64,000 nt of DNA from Bdellovibrio svalbardensis (lineage in GTDB: Bacteria; Bdellovibrionota; Bdellovibrionia; Bdellovibrionales; Bdellovibrionaceae). The notes below the pieces were generated by a model. That model did not search any database and was not told the DNA's origin. It worked only from the letters and a program-made list of their open reading frames with translations. Below, piece by piece: positions 49,607-58,218 of this stretch. Location: assembly GCF_029531655.1 (NCBI RefSeq), contig NZ_JANRMI010000006.1, positions 62,001 through 126,000 on the forward strand, written 5' to 3'. Position 1 is the first letter of the stretch, and the number at the start of each line of letters is the position of its first letter. Position numbers and translations under genes: made by a program.

Positions 49607-50863
49607 GTGGATCAGATCATCGACATCATGCAGCCCTACTGGCTAGGCTTGCTCATTGGACTCATCATCGGCATGGAGCGAGAGCGTTCTCAAGGTTCCG
49701 ACATGCAAACCTTCGGGGTGCGCACGATGGCCTTGATTGGTTTTCTAGGCGCCTTCGCCGGATCAGGTGTTTCAGCAATCTATTCAGGTCTCACAACTTT
49801 GTTCGTTTTAATAATGATTGTCCTGGGATATTGGCGCAGTACTAAAAATGCGGGTTCTGATTTTGGGTTAACAACCGAGGTGTCGGCGTTCTGTGTTTTT
49901 GTTCTGGGTTCCATTAGCGTCAATCAACCGATCGTCGCCTGTGTCTTTGGTGCATTCATTTTGGCGCTGCTGGCGGGGCGTGTTTGGCTGCACAAGCTGA
50001 CTCGTGAAAGAATAAGTCAAAGAGAGGCCGACGCGCTCATCTCCTTGATTGTCTTCGGTGCCGGGGTTCTTCCACTTCTTCCGCAAAACCCAGTGGACCC
50101 GTGGGATATGTTTGTGCCTTTCAAATTAGGAAGCATTATCTTTGCCCTCGCGCTGGTGCAGTTCTCATCTTATGTCTTGCTAAAAGTTTTTGGGGAAAGG
50201 ACAGGAATTATTCTCGGAGGATTCCTGGCCGGTCTTGTTTCCAGCACCGCAGCCTTCGCCAATATCAGTCAAGATCTCAGTAAAGGAAGTAACCAGTCCC
50301 TCTCGAGTCATCTTTGTTATGGACTCATGGCAATTGCAGCGACGACCTTTTTGTCGGCGGCCATTCTTTTGGCAGGATCCTCAGGCTTAGCGCATGCCTT
50401 GGTATGGAGTTTTATATCTGTTTTTGCCACACTCATTGCATTGGTTGGTGTTGGGATGTTTTGGGCGCAAAAAAAGACGGATCGTCAAAGTCGCCAGACA
50501 AAAGATCCTCTGAATTGGAAGAGTCAGTTTGCATTTGCCCTGGTTTTGTTTGTCATAATCGCCCTGACCAAAGTTTCTGTTAAGTTCTTGGGTCCTCAAG
50601 CGCTGTTCTTGGTTAGCTTTATAAGTGGACTCTTTGAACTTCAGGGGGTGACATTTGCGCTCAGTGAAACTAAAAATTTCACTCAAGAATTAGCCAGCGC
50701 TATGGCTCTTGCTTATTGTGCATCTGTTTTGTCAAAAATGTTTTTGATCATGACGGCAAGAGGTGCGGAGTGGAAAGGGAAGCTTTTCATTTCCGGAGCT
50801 TTGTGTCTGCTTCTGGTGGCATTTGTTCTGCCATTTCTGTTCGTGAACGTCATTTCAATCTAG
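49607..50863 (+). CDS. MgtC/DUF4010 family membrane protein (second copy)
   Basis: 418 residues from a GTG with CAGGAG upstream. It has the same architecture as the 29140 protein: GLLIGLIIGMERERSQG and FGVRTMALIGFLGA in the MgtC-like part, then SSTAAFANISQ and FISGLFELQGVTFAL in the DUF4010 part, with about 12 helices. The copies differ enough that duplication is old. The function is unknown; an ion- or cell-envelope-related role is inferred. Confidence 0.85.
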   Translation: MDQIIDIMQPYWLGLLIGLIIGMERERSQGSDMQTFGVRTMALIGFLGAFAGSGVSAIYSGLTTLFVLIMIVLGYWRSTKNAGSDFGLTTEVSAFCVFVLGSISVNQPIVACVFGAFILALLAGRVWLHKLTRERISQREADALISLIVFGAGVLPLLPQNPVDPWDMFVPFKLGSIIFALALVQFSSYVLLKVFGERTGIILGGFLAGLVSSTAAFANISQDLSKGSNQSLSSHLCYGLMAIAATTFLSAAILLAGSSGLAHALVWSFISVFATLIALVGVGMFWAQKKTDRQSRQTKDPLNWKSQFAFALVLFVIIALTKVSVKFLGPQALFLVSFISGLFELQGVTFALSETKNFTQELASAMALAYCASVLSKMFLIMTARGAEWKGKLFISGALCLLLVAFVLPFLFVNVISI

Positions 50864-50873
50864 CGCTCAAAAT

Positions 50874-51287
50874 CTAAAAAGGACTTTGAGAAAAATTCTC
50901 AAGCTTTGCACGAATAACGTTGCGGGCTGATCTGAAGGCTTCGAGTTTTTGATTTTCTGGAGCAGCAGCAGGGTCTGGAATTGGCCAGTGAATTCTCTGG
51001 GCCTTTACAGAAGGCAGAACAGGGCAGATCTCTTCCGCACAGAGAGTAATGACATAATCTAAATCAGCCATAAATTGCGGAGATAAATCACCGTAAAACT
51101 TAGAGTAATTTTTAGAAATGTCGATCCCAATTTCTTTTAATACCTCAATTGCATAAGGCTGAACCTGACCGCTTGGTTGTGAGCCCGCGCTTTCAATTTC
51201 AGCACTATTGCCAAGGATATCCTTAGCAAGTCCTTCTGCCAGTTGGCTTCGCGCTGAATTTGCCACGCATAAAAAAAGTATCTTCAT
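50874..51287 (-). CDS. arsC: Arsenate reductase, thioredoxin-coupled (LMW phosphatase fold)
   Basis: 137 residues. The P-loop CVANSAR (Cys7 to Arg13) is the CX5R motif. Cys83 and Cys88 (TLCAEEICP) match the redox Cys pair of thioredoxin-linked ArsC, and the DPA acid motif is in [10 protein letters not shown]. It reduces arsenate to arsenite through a disulfide cascade. No ArsB, Acr3 or ArsR is adjacent, so resistance would require an exporter encoded elsewhere. Confidence 0.9.
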   Translation of the reverse strand: MKILFLCVANSARSQLAEGLAKDILGNSAEIESAGSQPSGQVQPYAIEVLKEIGIDISKNYSKFYGDLSPQFMADLDYVITLCAEEICPVLPSVKAQRIHWPIPDPAAAPENQKLEAFRSARNVIRAKLENFSQSPF

Positions 51288-51311
51288 TATTTAAGATTCC
51301 CTTTTCTGATT

Positions 51312-52004
51312 CTAGTAATTGTAATCAATCAAACTTTTGAAGTAAGCAGGGACGGGAGCTTTGAAGCTCAATCTTTTCTTACTGTGAGGATGCGTGATCT
51401 CAAGTTCCGCAGAGTGCAGCCTTAAGTCTTTGAAGTTAGTAACTCCTTTACCATACTTTGCATCGCCAACCAAAGGATGGCCTTCCCCGGCCAAATGAAC
51501 GCGGATTTGATTTTTCTTACCCGTCAGAAGATTGATTTTGAGCAGACTGAATTTATCGGTTTCTTTAAGTACCGTGTATTCAGTTATGGCCAACTTGCCT
51601 TTATCCGGATCCGAGCTGGAGTGAACCACATAGTCTTCATCTTCACTCAAGTAGCTGGTGATAGTGCCGCTTTTCTTTTCAAGACGGCCATGAACAATCG
51701 CATAGTAAGTTTTGACGGTGGTTTTCCAATTGTCTTTCAGAAAGTTCTGGACCGCTTCTGTTTTCGCAAAAATCAACACGCCTGATGTGGCCTGATCCAA
51801 GCGATGAACAACATAGACGCATTTATTTGAACGGGGATTGCCTTTGCGAACATACTGATTGAGCAGATTGTGAACCGTATTTTCATTTTCCCACTTCGCA
51901 GCCACCGTCAGAATCCCTGGCGCTTTGTTGCCCACGATAAGATCTAAGTCTTCGTGAAGGATTTCAAAACCTTTGGGCTGATACTTTTTTGGGACTTTTT
52001 TCAT
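51312..52004 (-). CDS. RluA/RluD-family RNA pseudouridine synthase
   Basis: 230 residues from the ATG at 52004. The catalytic motif HRLDQATSG contains Asp70, and TGKKNQIRVHLAGEGHPLVGDAKYG and the LRLHSAEL segment are conserved family blocks. There is no N-terminal S4 domain, so it is a short RluA-type enzyme; the exact rRNA or tRNA position cannot be inferred. It stands alone on the minus strand. Confidence 0.9.
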   Translation of the reverse strand: MKKVPKKYQPKGFEILHEDLDLIVGNKAPGILTVAAKWENENTVHNLLNQYVRKGNPRSNKCVYVVHRLDQATSGVLIFAKTEAVQNFLKDNWKTTVKTYYAIVHGRLEKKSGTITSYLSEDEDYVVHSSSDPDKGKLAITEYTVLKETDKFSLLKINLLTGKKNQIRVHLAGEGHPLVGDAKYGKGVTNFKDLRLHSAELEITHPHSKKRLSFKAPVPAYFKSLIDYNY

Positions 52005-52062
52005 GAACAAAGGCTAGAGCATACTTGGCGGAATTTCCAGTCTTATCAACTGAATCGCGAAC

Positions 52063-52845
52063 TTATCGCTTCTTTTCGTGGCTGGATCGACCCAGTTCCT
52101 GCTCGCCAAAGAACCACCAGGGCTTCTTTCTGCTGACATACTTGAGCCCGTACTTTTCAACCACCGCCGCCGTAATGAAGTCCAGGGCTTCCCTGGGATC
52201 ATCACAGAGTTTAATAAACTCGAGATCGGAGGCCGAAATATTTCCTGCGGAAAATACGGGATCTTTTAGAAATTCCAACAAACCATCCCAGTAGTCTTTG
52301 CCAACCAGAATGACGGGAAAGCCCTGCATCTTTCCGGTTTGGATCAAGGTGGCAACTTCGAAAAATTCATCGAGGGTACCAAAGCCCCCAGGCATAACAA
52401 TAAACGCATAGGAGTATTTCGCCAGCATCAGTTTACGCACGAAAAAATATTTGAACTCGACCCAAAGATCAAGGTAGGGATTGGGCTTTTGCTCTTTCGG
52501 GAGGATGATATTGCAACCAATGGATTGTCCTTGGGCTTCCCTGGCGCCCCAGTTGGCGGCTTCCATCAAACCAGGTCCTCCTCCGGTAATGACCGTGAAT
52601 CCTCGGCGAGCGACTTCAGATCCAAAGTTCTTTGCAAGGGTATAGTAGGGATGATCTTTCCCAAAGCGGGCGGAGCCAAACACGGTGATCGAGGGTCCAA
52701 CAAAGTGAAGCGCACGAAATCCCTTGATGCACTCTAAAAAAATACGAAAGGCGCGTAGTAATTCGAAACCGCGGGTGTGCCGTCCCTCCAAGAAGAGTCT
52801 TTCTTCCTGATTTTGATTATCTTGGTCCGGTGCTGTGTTTAGCAT
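52063..52845 (-). CDS. LOG-family nucleotide phosphoribohydrolase-like protein
   Basis: 260 residues from the ATG at 52845, chosen for the AAAGGAA site. The Rossmann-like core has TVFGSAR, GGGPGLMEAANWGA and PGGFGTLDEFFE, the nucleotide-binding and catalytic motifs of LOG ('lysine decarboxylase-annotated') proteins. Such enzymes release free bases from nucleoside monophosphates, including cytokinin precursors. An extra N-terminal helical part precedes the core. An 18-bp palindrome lies just upstream. Confidence 0.88.
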   Translation of the reverse strand: MLNTAPDQDNQNQEERLFLEGRHTRGFELLRAFRIFLECIKGFRALHFVGPSITVFGSARFGKDHPYYTLAKNFGSEVARRGFTVITGGGPGLMEAANWGAREAQGQSIGCNIILPKEQKPNPYLDLWVEFKYFFVRKLMLAKYSYAFIVMPGGFGTLDEFFEVATLIQTGKMQGFPVILVGKDYWDGLLEFLKDPVFSAGNISASDLEFIKLCDDPREALDFITAAVVEKYGLKYVSRKKPWWFFGEQELGRSSHEKKR

Positions 52846-52873
52846 GGCGATTCCTTTATCTATATAAAAATAG

Positions 52874-52891
52874 ATCACCCGGAGGGGGCAT
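52874..52891. promoter_or_regulatory. Candidate response-regulator site (copy A)
   Basis: ATCACCC-GGAG-GGGGCAT has 12 of 14 arm positions in common with the site at 55295. It lies 29-46 bp before the start of the LOG gene and downstream of the response-regulator gene. Confidence 0.45.
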
Positions 52892-52923
52892 TCCATTCCT
52901 AAAGATCTGTAGTTAGACACAGA

Positions 52924-53544
52924 CTAAATCAATCCATGCTTCATGGCCCAAACGGAAATTTCAACAGAGCTTGAAATGTTTAGTTTGCGCAAGATATTCG
53001 CCTTGTGGGTTTTTATAGTTTCAGCTGAGCAATCAAGAAGACTCGCAACTTCTTTGTTGGTTTTTCCTAAGGCCACCCATTTAACGACCTCAAGCTCTCT
53101 GGAAGTCAGAACAGATTCTGCCAGAGGTTGTTCAATAAGAGCTTGGATACTTGGGGATAAATAAGATGTGCCCGCTTGAAGAGCCATCATGGCAGCTAGC
53201 AGTTCATCATTGGCGTTAAGCTTTGATAAAATAGCCCCAGCTCCCAGTTCCTGGTATTTTCGCAAAATGGTCACTTCTTCAACTTGTGTGATGATCAGGA
53301 ATTCAGCCTGGGGATGTGTTTGTTTGATAGCGGGAAGAAGTTCAAGGCCGGTTTTGCCTTGAAGCTTGTGATCCAAAACTACGAGATCAATAGTAAGACC
53401 TCGTAGTTTTGACAGAGCTTCGTCAGCGGCGCCAGATTCACCAGCGATGTGGATCTTGGGAAAATGCTCAAGGAGGGCAGCCTTGAGGGCTTGCCTCATC
53501 AGGGGGTGGTCATCAATGATAAAACAATTTACGATCTTCTTCAT
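52924..53544 (-). CDS. NarL-type response regulator
   Basis: 206 residues. The receiver domain (about 1-125) has the acidic pair in DDHP and the phospho-accepting Asp in VVLDHKL. The C-terminal LuxR/GerE helix-turn-helix is LTSRELEVVKWVALGKTNKEVA followed by SAETIKTHKANILRKL. It overlaps the histidine kinase gene by 4 bp, so the two are a cognate pair. Regulators of this type bind short inverted repeats as dimers, which fits the 18-bp palindromes found near its own operon and two others. Confidence 0.92.
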   Translation of the reverse strand: MKKIVNCFIIDDHPLMRQALKAALLEHFPKIHIAGESGAADEALSKLRGLTIDLVVLDHKLQGKTGLELLPAIKQTHPQAEFLIITQVEEVTILRKYQELGAGAILSKLNANDELLAAMMALQAGTSYLSPSIQALIEQPLAESVLTSRELEVVKWVALGKTNKEVASLLDCSAETIKTHKANILRKLNISSSVEISVWAMKHGLI

Positions 53545-55250
53545 GCGATGGGTAATTCTAGGATGAAATGAGCACCTTTTCCAAGAGTTGATTCAATGAT
53601 CATACGTCCGCCGAGTTGTTCCACAAAGCCAAGTGTGAATCTCAGGCCAATTCCAAATCCAGATTCAACGCCGTCTTGATGCTCATGACCTGCCAGAATT
53701 TTGGCAATGGTTTCTTCAGACATTCCAACACCTTCATCAATAATATGAATCGCCACTTTGCTATCTTTCAAATCCGCTTCGACTCTGACGAGACCGTTGG
53801 TGGAGCTAAACTTGATGGCATTCGAGAGCAGGTTTCTGAAGATGGATTCAACCATCTTGCTGGAGGCATTGAAATAAATCACCTGATCCGGAAGAAACTG
53901 TGAAATTTTAATATTTTTAGCATGAACCTGAGGAGTTAAATGAACCAGAGAATCACTTAGACACTTTTGTAAACTTGCGCGCAGGGTTCTTTCGTCTTCA
54001 ATACTCCAAGTGAGAATATCTTGCAGAAGATCCAGTGAGGACTGGCTGGAATGTACAAGGCGCTCGATGGCTTCAGCGCTCTCAGCATCATTCTTCTTGG
54101 TAAATTCCTTCTTCATTCCATTCAGAAGCATGCGCATACCGACTAAAGACCCCGTCATATCATGTGACAAGATGGTGTGAATCTTCTGGCTGAATTTCAT
54201 CATTTTAATAACTTGTTCATTCAGTTCCTGAAGGGTTTCATTGCGCTCTTGCAAATCCGTCACATCGCTAAGGATATAAATGCTGGCGGAAACTTCACGG
54301 TCTTTCAGTGGAAGATCATGGCGTACAATCTGATAGTTTTTTTGTTTAACTTCGATGAGACCCTTCTGATTGAGAATCCCGTTCCACATCGGCAAAGTCT
54401 CAGCAGGCTTTCCGATCATACTGGTTCTCAAATCAAAAACTTCAAAAGCGGCCTTATTGCCATTCCAGAAGTTCTTACTGGAATCAAAAATCAAAACAGG
54501 GCTGGGCAGGCTTTCGAACACCTTTTCGTATGCCAAGGCACCGATATCCAAAAGTTCCATCTTGGTAACTGCATAATGAAGAGTCCAAGCGGCGGGCCAA
54601 ATGGCGGCGACTCCTACCTGAACCATATCAGGAATATTTAAAATAACACGCCCCAGAACTTCTAAAGCTAAACTGAAAAGACCCGCCAAAGCCAGCAAAG
54701 TTGCATATTTTCTTTTTGCACCGGTTTTGGTGAAGATTGTGAAAAGATAGAGAACATACAGAGTGGCCAGACAGACGTAGATATAGGCGAAGCTAAGATT
54801 TATCAGCAGACCCGATTTATATTTTAGTAGCCCCAGAGAGCTTACTGAGTAAGAAAAATCATAGAAAGTCCACTCCCTCGCAAAAGGGAAATCCAGAATC
54901 GAACAAAGGTGTCCTAAAATGACAAGGCAGGGGAAGATATAAATCAAATACTTAGCTTTGCCGAGCATATCCCAAAAGGAGCGATAGAAAATTCCAACTC
55001 CCACCAAAAGCCAAGTCGGGCCCAAGAGCGGAAGAAACAGCTGTCTGGCTTCGGTGAGCAGAACTTTGTGCGAATAGTCCGTTGCCAGAGAAGTCATTAA
55101 GATGAGGAAAGCCCAGAGCGCATAAGCGGCTTGGGTGAATAAGACAAGTCTATGAAGAGGGGATCTTCGCGCGGACCACAAATAAACACTTAGACCTGCA
55201 CAGATCGCAAAGGTCAAAATCAATGAGGCAAAGATAATCAGTGAGGACAT
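53541..55250 (-). CDS. Sensor histidine kinase with multi-pass N-terminus
   Basis: 569 residues. Seven hydrophobic helices occupy about residues 1-230 (7TM histidine-kinase N-terminal type). A PAS-like domain spans about 240-335, then a coiled coil. The HisKA-type helix has the phospho-accepting His in ILSHDMTGS, and the HATPase domain has NLLSNAIKF, DEGVGM and GFGIGL. The membrane helices rather than a large periplasmic loop should sense the signal, which may be lipid or small-molecule. Cognate to the NarL-type regulator. Confidence 0.92.
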   Translation of the reverse strand: MSSLIIFASLILTFAICAGLSVYLWSARRSPLHRLVLFTQAAYALWAFLILMTSLATDYSHKVLLTEARQLFLPLLGPTWLLVGVGIFYRSFWDMLGKAKYLIYIFPCLVILGHLCSILDFPFAREWTFYDFSYSVSSLGLLKYKSGLLINLSFAYIYVCLATLYVLYLFTIFTKTGAKRKYATLLALAGLFSLALEVLGRVILNIPDMVQVGVAAIWPAAWTLHYAVTKMELLDIGALAYEKVFESLPSPVLIFDSSKNFWNGNKAAFEVFDLRTSMIGKPAETLPMWNGILNQKGLIEVKQKNYQIVRHDLPLKDREVSASIYILSDVTDLQERNETLQELNEQVIKMMKFSQKIHTILSHDMTGSLVGMRMLLNGMKKEFTKKNDAESAEAIERLVHSSQSSLDLLQDILTWSIEDERTLRASLQKCLSDSLVHLTPQVHAKNIKISQFLPDQVIYFNASSKMVESIFRNLLSNAIKFSSTNGLVRVEADLKDSKVAIHIIDEGVGMSEETIAKILAGHEHQDGVESGFGIGLRFTLGFVEQLGGRMIIESTLGKGAHFILELPIA

Positions 55251-55294
55251 CCCGAGAGCTTAGCAGGAAATCTTTTTTTGGCCACACTTTTCCC

Positions 55295-55312
55295 ATCCCC
55301 CAAATGGGGGAT
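55295..55312. promoter_or_regulatory. Candidate response-regulator site (copy B), best palindrome
   Basis: ATCCCCC-AAAT-GGGGGAT has perfectly complementary 7-bp arms. It lies 45-62 bp before the histidine kinase start, in the right place for autoregulation. It could also be a hairpin after the oligopeptide-binding gene, but no T run follows. Confidence 0.5.
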
Positions 55313-55328
55313 AGAGTGGTGGTGCCGC

Positions 55329-57017
55329 TTAAAAGTGCCATTTTTCTATTTGCAGGAATTCCGAGAAATTATGTCCTGACATCTCGTAGCCTTTAAGGCC
55401 CTTCGGAAGAATAGTGTTATTAGAACGATAGTAAGCTGGTAAAGAAGGTAATTCGTCAGTGTAGACGCGTAAAACTTTACGCATCAATGCTATTCGCTTT
55501 GCTGAATCGAACTCACTGGCCGCTTGAATCAGCCAGGCATCGACCTCTTTATTCTTCCATCCCGCGCGATTATGGCCTGACCAACCATTCGACTCCGAGG
55601 GTATCATGGAAGAACTGAGTGAGTTGATGTCGACGACATTGGGAGAATTCACCCAGGTCAACAATGCCAATTGAAATTTGCGATGGCGAAGAATCTCAGA
55701 GAAAAAGACACGAGCCGGATAAGTTTTTAACTGCAAATCCACGCCCACTTGCTTCCACTGATTCTGCAGGTAAACAGAAAGCATTTCGTTCAGTTTGTTG
55801 TCGCTCACGCCAGCCATGATGAAGGACAGCTTTTGGCCATTCTTCCAGCGATAGCCCTTTTCCCCCAGCTTCCAGCCAGCTTGATCAAAGAGTTCTGCGG
55901 CTTTCGCTCGGTTGAAGGCATAGACCGAGATGTCCTTGGGATTATCGGTGTACCATTCGTCAAAAGGAGTTGAAAAATGATAAGCCGGTGGCTGACGGTT
56001 TTCGAAAAAGGCCTGAGCCATTTCCTTTCGGTTGAAGGCATAAGCCAAAGCCTGGCGAACATCTTTATCTTTTAAAATAGGATCGTCTAAATTCACATCA
56101 ATATGCGAATACATGACTCCCGGAACAAACTGCACTTCGTATGGTAAATTCTGATTCTTTACTTTCTTCTCAAAAACCAAAGCCTGATCGAAACTCATTC
56201 CAGATGAGGAGGCCATTTGCACATTGCCGCTCAGAAGATTTGCTTCGATGGCGGATGAGTTGAGAATAAAGCGCAGAACGATTTTCTTAAAATAGGGCTT
56301 CTCGCCATAAAATTTCTCATTCGGCACTAGCACAACATGGCTGCCAAATTTCAGTTCACTCACGCGGTAGGGGCCATTGTACAATCCAGGATTGGCGATA
56401 TTCGTGACATACAGGGAGTTGTGCTCATAGCCATGCAATTTACCCTTGTTAGCTTCAAAGACGGGCATTTCCAGATGAACGGGGATTGGCCGAGGAAAGT
56501 TGAGATAGAAATTATACTGCGTCTTCTCAAGAACCAGGGTGCATTTTTTTGGATTCTTGGAATCAATTGAGATGCTTTGAATGTTTTTATAGTCTTCTCG
56601 GTTCGGGGTGGCGACCAAATCATTGCTGCCAATTTTCCAAGCCGCTTCCAAGTCTCGGCAGGTCAAAGGCTGACCATCACCCCATTGAGCCGCGGGCAGA
56701 AATTCAATTTCAGCGCGTAAATGGGTTCCGGTCTTGTCTTTAAACTGCGTGAGTTTTTTATTTTTGAAAGTAGGGATTTCCTTAATTAAGACAGCCTCAG
56801 GACGGCCGGCAGGAGTCAACTTCGTGATGGGTCTTAAAACCGCATCATCGACCATACTCCCGGCCATCATCGTGTTCACGATGGGATTGATCGTATCGAA
56901 TTCCGCATTCAAGGCAATGCTCAGTTCCTCTTTAGAACCGGCAAAAGTTCTGTCACAGAAAAACAAAGGGATGAATCCTAAAGCTACAGTCAGAGTGAAT
57001 GAGGGGATTGTCTTCAT
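55329..57017 (-). CDS. ABC transporter substrate-binding protein (oligopeptide/SBP_bac_5)
   Basis: 562 residues with a signal peptide ending at FAG (about residue 27). It has the family's early 'LNAEFDTINPIVNTM' strand, 'YNGPYRVSELKFGSHVVLVPNEKFYG' and 'DVRQALAYAFNRKEMA' blocks, and a C-terminal Trp/Asn-rich strand set. DppA/OppA-type proteins deliver peptides to an ABC permease. No permease genes are adjacent, so it may supply a permease encoded elsewhere. Peptide import suits a proteolytic predator, which is inference. Confidence 0.9.
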   Translation of the reverse strand: MKTIPSFTLTVALGFIPLFFCDRTFAGSKEELSIALNAEFDTINPIVNTMMAGSMVDDAVLRPITKLTPAGRPEAVLIKEIPTFKNKKLTQFKDKTGTHLRAEIEFLPAAQWGDGQPLTCRDLEAAWKIGSNDLVATPNREDYKNIQSISIDSKNPKKCTLVLEKTQYNFYLNFPRPIPVHLEMPVFEANKGKLHGYEHNSLYVTNIANPGLYNGPYRVSELKFGSHVVLVPNEKFYGEKPYFKKIVLRFILNSSAIEANLLSGNVQMASSSGMSFDQALVFEKKVKNQNLPYEVQFVPGVMYSHIDVNLDDPILKDKDVRQALAYAFNRKEMAQAFFENRQPPAYHFSTPFDEWYTDNPKDISVYAFNRAKAAELFDQAGWKLGEKGYRWKNGQKLSFIMAGVSDNKLNEMLSVYLQNQWKQVGVDLQLKTYPARVFFSEILRHRKFQLALLTWVNSPNVVDINSLSSSMIPSESNGWSGHNRAGWKNKEVDAWLIQAASEFDSAKRIALMRKVLRVYTDELPSLPAYYRSNNTILPKGLKGYEMSGHNFSEFLQIEKWHF

Positions 57018-57062
57018 ACAACAAGATTAGCGCTATTCCTGCGCGGTAGCACGTCAAAATTA

Positions 57063-57094
57063 AGTAAGCTCTGACAAATTGATCAGAGCTTACT
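57063..57094 (-). terminator. Intrinsic terminator of fascin-like gene
   Basis: AGTAAGCTCTGA (57063-57074) and TCAGAGCTTACT (57083-57094) form a 12-bp perfect stem with an 8-base loop. T-rich sequence follows on the minus strand, 14 bp beyond the stop at 57108. Confidence 0.85.
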
Positions 57095-57107
57095 GAGGAC
57101 TTATTAC

Positions 57108-57611
57108 CTAGAGGCCACACTCGAGACGGAATTTTTCCCAGGATCCGATTTGTGTGGCGTCGGTGTGAATCGTATCGCTAACTCTTCCACCACCACTCAC
57201 AGCAGTGACATAGTTTCCTGTGAAGGTTTGGATGGCATAGACACCGTAGCCAAGAGAGATCATTTTGAACTTTTCCCAATCTAGCAATTGGGTGGCATCA
57301 GAGTGGATGACGTCGGTAATCCTTCCTCCACCGCCCACTGCGGTGAGGTAGTTGCCTGTGTAAGTCTTAAGGCCATAGCTAATGATAGGGTCTCCGGTGC
57401 AGGAATCAACCAGGACAAACTTTTCCCAAGATCGCACGCGGGTGGCATTGGTGTGAATCACATCAGTGGTTCGTCCTCCACCGCCAACGGCCGTCAGATA
57501 ATGGCCATTGAAAGTCTTAATGGCACAAGTGATGGGTCCGTTGCAGGCCTGCGAAATGGATGACAGGCCAAGAGTGAAGAAGAGAGCAGAAAAAGCAAAA
57601 ATCATTTTCAT
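57108..57611 (-). CDS. Secreted fascin-like beta-trefoil protein
   Basis: 167 residues from the ATG at 57611, which has an AAGGAG site. A signal peptide ends at about SQA (residue 22). The mature protein is three near-identical repeats of about 45 residues, each with TFNGHYLTAVGGGGR / TYTGNYLTAVGGGGR / TFTGNYVTAVSGGGR followed by D.IH.(D/N)AT and (S)WEKF. Three repeats make one beta-trefoil (fascin/ricin-B type), which usually binds carbohydrate or protein. High repeat identity indicates recent internal duplication or conversion. Confidence 0.8.
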   Translation of the reverse strand: MKMIFAFSALFFTLGLSSISQACNGPITCAIKTFNGHYLTAVGGGGRTTDVIHTNATRVRSWEKFVLVDSCTGDPIISYGLKTYTGNYLTAVGGGGRITDVIHSDATQLLDWEKFKMISLGYGVYAIQTFTGNYVTAVSGGGRVSDTIHTDATQIGSWEKFRLECGL

Positions 57612-57784
57612 GGGATTCTCCTTTTGGTCTTTCAAGACCACTCATAGGATTATGAGATACCAAGGAAAAGAGACATTCAAAGCCTCGCGGAGAAAGTTGT
57701 TGAGATAATGTTGAAACTAAGACGTTCAACATTGGATTTTCGAACAGTAAAAGGCGAAGGTCTGCTGTTGTGGGACAGGGAAAC

Positions 57785-58216
57785 CTAGGCTGCAGTTTTT
57801 TTGTAAAGTAAGTGCCAAATATAAATAAACAGAATCAAGATTCCGACTGTCAAATGGCTGACACTCGCAAGCACGCTTAAGGTTTCATTTCCAAAATAAT
57901 AAATTCCTAAACCTGACAGAGCGAGGAACACAAAGACAGCGACCAAGCTGATACCGCTGACACGATTGCGTTTGCGATTCCACTCTTTGCGCATATGAAT
58001 ACTTGAGAGGGCACCGACAATGGCAATGGAGATCAAAGCCAGCAGGGTGTGAATCCCCGCTACGGCAACTCGAGAATCCGCGCTGAGTCTCCATGGTACG
58101 GTTTTATCCAATCGAACTTCGAGGGTCGTCGGCGTCAAAAGAAGGCCAGTTAGGAAAAGAACCCCCAAGCAAATTGAGATAAACTTAACAGAAAACCATT
58201 TGGGATAGCCCTTCAT
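57785..58216 (-). CDS. Four-helix membrane protein, possible b-type cytochrome
   Basis: 143 residues from the ATG at 58216, 2 bp after the ApbE stop. Four transmembrane helices are predicted, with His in helix 2 (GIHTLL) and in helix 4 (VSHLTVG and YIWHLL). These could coordinate heme b as in DUF4405/cytochrome b561-like proteins, which are known partners of flavinylated proteins. It is last in the DUF6662-like / FMN-binding / ApbE operon and could pass electrons between the quinone pool and the flavoprotein. The assignment is tentative. Confidence 0.6.
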   Translation of the reverse strand: MKGYPKWFSVKFISICLGVLFLTGLLLTPTTLEVRLDKTVPWRLSADSRVAVAGIHTLLALISIAIVGALSSIHMRKEWNRKRNRVSGISLVAVFVFLALSGLGIYYFGNETLSVLASVSHLTVGILILFIYIWHLLYKKTAA

Positions 58217-58218
58217 AA

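Noticed and set aside
54177-54641. 154-codon frame antisense to the histidine kinase
   Set aside because: Contained in the PAS/HisKA coding region and without an initiation site.
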